Shown piece by piece: positions 6,520 to 10,509 of a stretch of 10,509 nucleotides of DNA. The DNA lies in contig DAIDTZ010000334.1 in NCBI GenBank assembly GCA_027456925.1, forward strand, positions 1 to 10,509, written 5' to 3'. Numbering within the stretch: position 1 is the first letter of the stretch; each line of letters begins with the position of its first letter. The stretch comes from Nitrospirota bacterium. Its GTDB lineage: Bacteria; Nitrospirota; UBA9217. The position numbers and the translations under genes were made by a program. The notes under the pieces are model-generated. The model searched no databases. It worked only from the letters and a program-made list of their open reading frames with translations, and had not been told where the DNA came from.

Positions 6520-7409
6520 CGGCTGCCACGCTTTTGAGGGCATGCATGGGTCCGACTGCTTTTAAACGTTCGAGCTGTTGCGTGTTCCACAGGAAGAACG
6601 AGCCGGCAAAGGCCAGCGAGTTCAGCGAGATGTCTTCAAGAAACTCTTTCGACCGCGGGACCACGAGCATCCATTCACGCGTCGTGAGAAAACAATAGGG
6701 CAGGGCCTGGCGCGTGAGACTGTCCGCGCGAGGGGCCGGCATGCCGACGCTCTGCAGCATGTCGCCGTACCGTTGGAACGTTGTCCTGGCAGCCAAAGAC
6801 GGAGAGGCGGCCGGATCTTTTTCCAGGCGGCTGAATGCATGGAGGAACGGAAAACCGGGAATTTTGCCGATGGTATTCGCGCCTGCCTGCGCAAGCAGGG
6901 GTTCGATGGGGACTCCCGGTCCTTCGGGGGCCAGGGGAAGCGGCACCATCTGGAGATGCTTGTGCTGCTGGCTTGCTCCTGCCTCGCGGCCGCCATTGTA
7001 GAACCCGAGGCCTTCGAATTCCGCCATGCAGATCCAGAGCGCCTCGAAGTCCTTCAAGGTCAACAGCTGATCCTGCTCTTCGAAGCCCTTTGTCACGATC
7101 AAGAGGTGGGTCGACGACGTTGAACTTGTTCAGGATCGCAACATGGGTGTCCGAAAGGTCGGCGACCGTGAGGTCCTTTTCCGGCGGGAGGAAGGGATTG
7201 GCCTGTTTCCCCGTTGCAGCGGCGGATTCCTGTTGTTTCCGCGCTTCGTCCTTGCGCCGGAGACCGGCCAGGACCCTGACGAAGAACCGCACGCCGTGAT
7301 CTTCAATAAAAGTGTATTCCGTGGGAGCCGGCAGGAGCGCTCCCGATGAAAGAGCGCGCTCCGTTGTTGCGCGGATGCGTTCCCATAATGTTCCCCGTTG
7401 TAAGGCCAT
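6497..7409 (-). pseudogene. Diadenosine tetraphosphate (Ap4A) phosphorylase / ATP adenylyltransferase, frameshifted
   Basis: Member of the HIT/GalT superfamily that splits Ap4A with phosphate to ATP and ADP. The first frame (7409-7110, 100 codons) holds PTEYTFIEDHGVRFFVRVL (29-47) and NPFLP...SDTHVAILNKFNVVD (71-100). The second frame (7108-6497) continues HLLIVTKGFEEQ and includes the catalytic GASQQHKHLQ (HxHxQ) and LPYCFLTTREW. The family reads VVDHHLLIVT here; the DNA has GACCCACCTC, two bases short, so one His and the frame are lost at about 7109. Restored length is about 304 residues, normal for the family. ATG 7409 has AGGAG close upstream. The last codons (PRKSI, stop) come from the inserted left MITE-like element; without it the gene would end NNR. 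The frameshift may be genuine decay or a sequencing error. Confidence 0.88.
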
Positions 7410-7465
7410 CTTGCTCCTCTTACGTACGTCTCGCTTGAACTCGATTGTTTTGCAGCCTTGGCGGG

Positions 7466-7474
7466 ATTATAACA
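7466..7474 (-). promoter_or_regulatory. Extended -10 promoter for apa
   Basis: The minus strand reads TGT followed by a perfect TATAAT, about 57 bases before the apa start. No good -35 is seen at 16-18 bp. It lies outside the right MITE-like copy (7521-7685), so apa kept its own promoter. Confidence 0.5.
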
Positions 7475-7515
7475 CATCAGGGGGACAAAAATCGAACGGG
7501 GACGATCAAAGGAAA

Positions 7516-7690
7516 ATGATCCTAGAAAAAGCATTTAGACACTGAAAAGGCGGATTAACACCTGATAAATGCGGATAAATCCAGCACCAAGGTATTCATC
7601 TGTTACGTGAGCATTCCCTTCATAAATAAATCAGCCGTTATCAGGCCCTTATCAGGTTTTATCAGTGTCAAATGCCATTTTTAAGATGAT
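7516..7690 (-). mobile_element. MITE-like element, right copy (165 bp plus ATGAT duplications)
   Basis: The element proper is 7521-7685, flanked by direct ATGAT at 7516-7520 and 7686-7690. It is in inverted orientation to the left copy and has the same ends (CTTAAAAATGG... from the 7685 side, CCTAGAAAAAGC... from the 7521 side). Both halves consist of GATAA-type units (CTGATAA, CGGATAA, CGGATTAA) about every 10-11 bases and mirror each other, giving a roughly 60-bp imperfect hairpin on each side of a short centre. It has no coding capacity and sits 5 bp beyond the infA stop. The 5-bp duplication shows insertion by a transposase acting in trans (inference); I cannot assign the family. Confidence 0.82.
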
Positions 7691-7695
7691 TGGTC

Positions 7696-7926
7696 TTACG
7701 CGGCCAAATGTTTCAACCGGTACGTGATCCTTCCCCGCGTGAGATCATAAGGAGTAAGCTCCACGGTGACCTGATCTCCCGGCAGGATCTTGATGTAGTG
7801 GATACGGAGCTTGCCGGAGAGATGAGCAAGAACCATGTGGCCCCCCTCCACCTCAACTCGGAACATCGCGTTGGGAAGCGCTTCCAGCACCTTCCCCTGT
7901 ACTTCTATGACATCTTCTTTGGGCAT
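7696..7926 (-). CDS. infA: Translation initiation factor IF-1
   Basis: 76 residues starting MPKEDVIEVQGKVLEALPNAMFRVEVE. It is colinear over its full length with E. coli IF-1, including GHMVLAHLSGKLR, YIKILPGDQVTVELTPYDLTRGRI and a basic end; the last KHLAA is a short extension. It has the S1-like OB fold that binds the 30S A site during initiation. I chose ATG 7926 because homology begins there; the frame stays open upstream (to 7989) but the added residues (SGKGGEGCT) do not resemble IF-1. A GGAG/GGGG purine stretch lies upstream. It stands alone here, not in a ribosomal protein cluster, with the right MITE-like copy directly after its stop, so that hairpin may act as its 3' end. Confidence 0.96.
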   Translation of the reverse strand: MPKEDVIEVQGKVLEALPNAMFRVEVEGGHMVLAHLSGKLRIHYIKILPGDQVTVELTPYDLTRGRITYRLKHLAA

Positions 7927-8003
7927 TGTGCACCCCTCTCCTCCCTTTCCGGAGAACGTCAAGGCACACACTCTCTTAACCAGCAACATTGTCTCTTTAT
8001 TTT

Positions 8004-8009
8004 ATTATA
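8004..8009 (-). promoter_or_regulatory. -10 element of a likely infA promoter
   Basis: A perfect TATAAT on the minus strand, about 80 bases before ATG 7926, without a good -35. A second option further up is TTGACC, 17 bp, TACATA at 8067-8095. Either would start transcription in the gap after the gene ending at 8114. Confidence 0.4.
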
Positions 8010-8113
8010 GCTCAGATTTGCTGGTGCAGTCCGCTGGCAAGGTGAAACGATTTGCCAAAGCCTGTCTATGTATTTCCACAATCGAAGCTGGTCAAGTATG
8101 CCGTGTTCAGGGG

Positions 8114-9043
8114 TTATAGCTGTTCGATGATCGCCGCGGCGAGAAGGGGAAGCATGATCTCATGGTGGCCGGTGAGCGCAAACCCCCTGCCGCCGCCCTG
8201 GGTGGGCCTGCGTACAACGTTCGTATTCGGCCGGTAGTGCTGGACAAAGTCCATGTTGACCGTCGTGAAGTGCTGAAGTGAATGGCCGAGGTTCCGGACG
8301 AGGGTCACGGCCTTGAGGAAGATCTCGGGGAGAAGGACCGCGGAGCCGAGGTTGATGTACACGCCGCCCTCGAGTTCCGACACCAGCGAACAGAAGGTGA
8401 CGAAGTCGCGGTGGGCGGCCTCGCCGGTCGCCCTGCCGTCGAAAGAGGGGTGCATGTGAATAATATCGGTACCGATCGCGACATGGACCGTGATCGGCAC
8501 GTTCAGGCGGCGGCCCGCGGCAAGAAGGCTCTTGTCTTTGTACGGGAAGTCTCCGGAGTGGATCATGTTCCCGATTGCCGCGCCGATGCCTTCGTCAGGG
8601 CCTGCGTTACGGATGGCCTGGTTCAGCATGCTGCCGGTCTCCTCCGCCATGCCGAAGGCCCCGGAGAGGATCTCCTTGTCAACGTCTTCCGAGGTCTGTC
8701 CGATGAACGCCAGTTCGAAGTCGTGGATGATGCCCGCGCCGTTCAGGGCCAGGCTGGTGATGACGCCGCGCTCCATGAGGTCGATGATGATGGGGCTTAA
8801 GCCCACCTTGATCGAGTGGGCGCCCATGCCGAGCATGACCGGCCGCCCGTCTTTGCGGGCCTGCACAACGGCGGCAACCACGTCTTTAAAATGCTTTGCC
8901 GCAAGAATGTTCGGGAGCGAGGAAAAAAAATCCTGAAAACTTCCGCCTTTTTTGTGGGGCCGGGAAAAATCGTTGACCCGGACCTTGCTTTCGCGGCCTT
9001 TGAGCGAGTAGGACTTTATGCGTGAGATATCGATCTTTTTCAT
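8114..9043 (-). CDS. Conserved protein of unknown function coupled to gmhA; possibly deoxyhypusine-synthase-like
   Basis: 309 residues. I do not know a named role. Striking blocks: VMLGMGAHSIKVGLSPIIIDL (69-89, glycine-rich with His76 and Lys79), LNGAGIIHDFELAF (100-113), GQTSEDVD (115-122), VHVAIGTDIIHMHPSFDG (186-203), GGVYINLGSAVLLPE (226-240), NMDFVQHYRPNTNVVRRP (263-280) and ALTGHHEIMLPL (289-300). The order of a glycine-rich turn, a GLxxxIxxL helix, then xxAGxxHDFE recalls the Rossmann-like NAD fold of deoxyhypusine synthase, but the hallmark segments of true DHS are not evident. No signal peptide or membrane helix. The ATG is 5 bp after the gmhA stop with little Shine-Dalgarno of its own, suggesting translational coupling, so a link to heptose or another sugar-phosphate pathway is possible but unproven. 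Confidence 0.8.
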   Translation of the reverse strand: MKKIDISRIKSYSLKGRESKVRVNDFSRPHKKGGSFQDFFSSLPNILAAKHFKDVVAAVVQARKDGRPVMLGMGAHSIKVGLSPIIIDLMERGVITSLALNGAGIIHDFELAFIGQTSEDVDKEILSGAFGMAEETGSMLNQAIRNAGPDEGIGAAIGNMIHSGDFPYKDKSLLAAGRRLNVPITVHVAIGTDIIHMHPSFDGRATGEAAHRDFVTFCSLVSELEGGVYINLGSAVLLPEIFLKAVTLVRNLGHSLQHFTTVNMDFVQHYRPNTNVVRRPTQGGGRGFALTGHHEIMLPLLAAAIIEQL

Positions 9044-9048
9044 GGGGC

Positions 9049-9630
9049 TTATTTGTTGTGGTTGCCGAAAAGTTCTTCATCCACCATCTGGCAGATGGCA
9101 TGGCCGAGAGTGATGTGGGTCTCCTGGATGCGCGGTGTGGCCTTGGTCTGCACAATGAAGGTATAATCAGCCACGTTGGCCAGCTTGCCGCCGGTGCCGC
9201 CGGTCAGGATCACGGTTTTCATGCCGTTTTTTTTCGCCACGTCGATCGCCTTGATCACGTTCGGAGAATTGCCGCTCGTGCTGATGCCGATCACGACGTC
9301 GCCTTCGTGGCCCAGGGCGGACAGCTGTTTCGAATAGACCTGCGAGAAATCGTAGTCATTGCTGATGCTCGTGAGCACCGCCGTATCGGTGTTCAGCGCG
9401 ATCGCGGGAAGGGGCGGCCGCTCCATGAGGAAACGGTTCACGAATTCCGCTGCGATGTGCGAGGCATCCATGGCGCTGCCGCCGTTGCCGAAGAGGATGA
9501 CCTTCTTGCCCTCGCGGAAGGCCTGGGCGATGAGCTGGACCACGTCGATGATCTTGTCGATATTTTCTCTGACGAATTTGACCTTGACCTGGGCGCTTTC
9601 GTCAAAGGCTTTTATGATCGCATCTTTCAT
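9049..9630 (-). CDS. gmhA: Sedoheptulose-7-phosphate isomerase (phosphoheptose isomerase)
   Basis: 193 residues, typical GmhA length. It converts sedoheptulose 7-phosphate to D-glycero-D-manno-heptose 7-phosphate, the first step to ADP-heptose for LPS inner core; cytoplasmic tetramer. The SIS domain shows FGNGGSAMDASHIAAEF (47-63), the serine-rich phosphate loop STSGNSPNV (117-125), TGGTGGKL (143-150) and the C-terminal IQETHITLGHAIC (168-180). Putative Zn/catalytic ligands His58, Glu62, Gln169 and His177 match the known GmhA positions with a small offset. The start is secure: GGGAG 7 bases before the ATG. It heads a two-gene unit with the unknown gene 5 bp downstream, behind the strong promoter at 9671-9698. 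Related DiaA-type SIS proteins are a less likely alternative. Confidence 0.92.
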   Translation of the reverse strand: MKDAIIKAFDESAQVKVKFVRENIDKIIDVVQLIAQAFREGKKVILFGNGGSAMDASHIAAEFVNRFLMERPPLPAIALNTDTAVLTSISNDYDFSQVYSKQLSALGHEGDVVIGISTSGNSPNVIKAIDVAKKNGMKTVILTGGTGGKLANVADYTFIVQTKATPRIQETHITLGHAICQMVDEELFGNHNK

Positions 9631-9670
9631 GGCGATACTCCCTGAGCAGGAACTTGAAGATCAGGCGTTA

Positions 9671-9698
9671 ATTATAGGGAATGGCAAAAAAATGTCAA
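9671..9698 (-). promoter_or_regulatory. Strong sigma-70 promoter of the gmhA operon
   Basis: The minus strand reads TTGACA, 16 bp, TATAAT; both hexamers are perfect consensus, followed by a leader of about 35 nt to the gmhA ATG. It lies between the rsmA stop and gmhA, so gmhA is expressed independently of rsmA. No clear terminator for rsmA is visible in 9699-9786. Confidence 0.8.
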
Positions 9699-9786
9699 GG
9701 TGAAAAGGCCGAACGAATGGCTTATCGACGGAAAGCAGGACCCGGTACAGCTCTGCGATGGCCGGGGCCGGCAAAGGCGGCATCCA

Positions 9787-10509
9787 TCAGGGATGAAGAA
9801 ACGCCGCAAGCCTGCCGAATTCCTCGAGCGAAAGGGTCTCCGCTCTTCGTCCAAGATCAACGCCGGTCGTGCCGAGAACCGACTCCATCTTCTCTTTGCC
9901 TGCATTAAGCTGCTTCAGGGAATTTCTGAGGGTTTTCCTTCGCTGGGAGAACGCGGCCTTAACCACGACCATGAAAAAATTCTCGTCTTCAACAGAAACC
10001 GCAGGACGGTCGCGCATCAGAAGCGTCATCACGGACGAGTCAACCTCGGGCCTCTGTGTGAAAGCGCCGGGCGGCACATTGAACAGGATCCGCGGAAGCG
10101 CATAGAGCTGAACGAGGACCGAAAGAAACCCGTATTCCTTGCCTCCGGGCGGAGCAGCGATCCGCTCCGCCACTTCCTTCTGCAGCATGATCGTAAGGCT
10201 CTGAAACCTGGCCCGGTGCAAAATCAGCTTTTGAATGATGGGGGTGGAAATATAATAGGGGAGATTCGCCACGACCTTCCATTTTCCGGGGAGCGATTCG
10301 TAGGGATAGTCGAGTGCGTCGGCATGAACGATATCGACATTCGGGCTGGCGCCGAATTCCCTCTGGAGATGCGGTAGAAGCCGCTCATCGATTTCGAGAG
10401 CGAGCACGGTTCCCGCACGTTCGGCGAGCACCCGCGTAAGATGGCCGAAGCCCGGTCCGATCTACAACACCTGGTCTCCAGGCACGATGCCGGCAGCGTC
10501 GGCGATTTT
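9787..10509 (-). pseudogene. rsmA: 16S rRNA adenine dimethyltransferase RsmA (KsgA), in-frame TAG in motif I, N-terminus off the right edge
   Basis: RsmA dimethylates two adjacent adenines in helix 45 of 16S rRNA. Reading in from the right edge, the frame gives KIADAAGIVPGDQVL, then TAG (10464-10462), then IGPGFGHLTRVLAER. In the family this is VLEIGPGxGxLT, so the stop replaces the motif I Glu (GAG to TAG). The rest is well conserved: ALEIDERLL (motif II), VVANLPYYISTP (catalytic NLPY), MLQKEVAERI, PPGAFTQRPEVDSSV, FSQRRKTLRNSLK, and AETLSLEEFGRLA before the stop at 9787. A restart at GTG 10431 would lack the SAM-binding motif I and could not be active. The clean frame elsewhere makes a recent mutation or a base-call error more likely than old decay. 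Positions past 10509 are not visible. Confidence 0.9.

Noticed and set aside
6497..7409. Galactose-1-phosphate uridylyltransferase (galT) as the identity of the frameshifted gene
   Set aside because: The HxHxQ site is shared by the superfamily, but NPFLP, SDTHVAILNKFNVVD and GASQQHKHLQ fit the Ap4A phosphorylase branch.
9761..9772. GCCGG-GG-CCGGC palindrome between rsmA and gmhA as a terminator
   Set aside because: The stem is only 5 bp with a 2-base loop and no T-run on either strand.
10462..10464. TAG read as an amino acid (recoding or pyrrolysine)
   Set aside because: Other genes here end at TAG at normal family lengths, and no recoding signal is visible; mutation or base-call error is simpler.

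Overview
The window carries a mostly housekeeping stretch of a Gram-negative bacterial chromosome. The evidence is gmhA (LPS heptose), lgt (lipoprotein acylation), a signal-peptide-bearing PEBP protein, infA and rsmA. Gene content and style would fit Nitrospirota or Desulfobacterota, but I cannot fix the phylum by eye. Two conserved genes are broken: apa by a 2-base frameshift and rsmA by an in-frame TAG. Some sequencing error or decay must therefore be allowed for.

Layout, left to right. (1) 1-2995, minus strand: a three-gene lipid/polyketide-type operon, read as SAM methyltransferase, then FabG-type reductase, then a FabF-like ketosynthase cut by the left edge. The ketosynthase keeps its active-site Cys but has Cys and Glu where the two catalytic His should be. 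(2) 3000-3485: no convincing gene; it holds a good minus-strand promoter and a 14-bp palindrome. (3) 3486-4016, minus: a PEBP (YbhB-like) protein with two plausible starts, one exported and one cytoplasmic. (4) 4263-6044, plus: a TPR membrane protein, a single-cluster ferredoxin with its own promoter, and lgt, ended by a strong bidirectional terminator.

(5) 6191-7690: a diadenosine tetraphosphate phosphorylase gene (apa, minus, frameshifted) lies between two inverted copies of a MITE-like element. Each copy has related terminal inverted repeats, a core of about 10-11-bp-periodic GATAA units and its own 5-bp target duplication (ATTAA and ATGAT). The left copy entered the last codons of apa and rewrote its C-terminus. 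It also carries about 154 extra bases with a 17-bp perfect inverted repeat. (6) 7696-7926, minus: infA. (7) 8114-9630, minus: gmhA and a downstream conserved protein of unknown function, 5 bp apart, behind a perfect-hexamer sigma-70 promoter. (8) 9787-10509, minus: rsmA, cut by the right edge.

The main points for follow-up are the catalytically atypical ketosynthase operon, the MITE-like family, and the unassigned gmhA partner.
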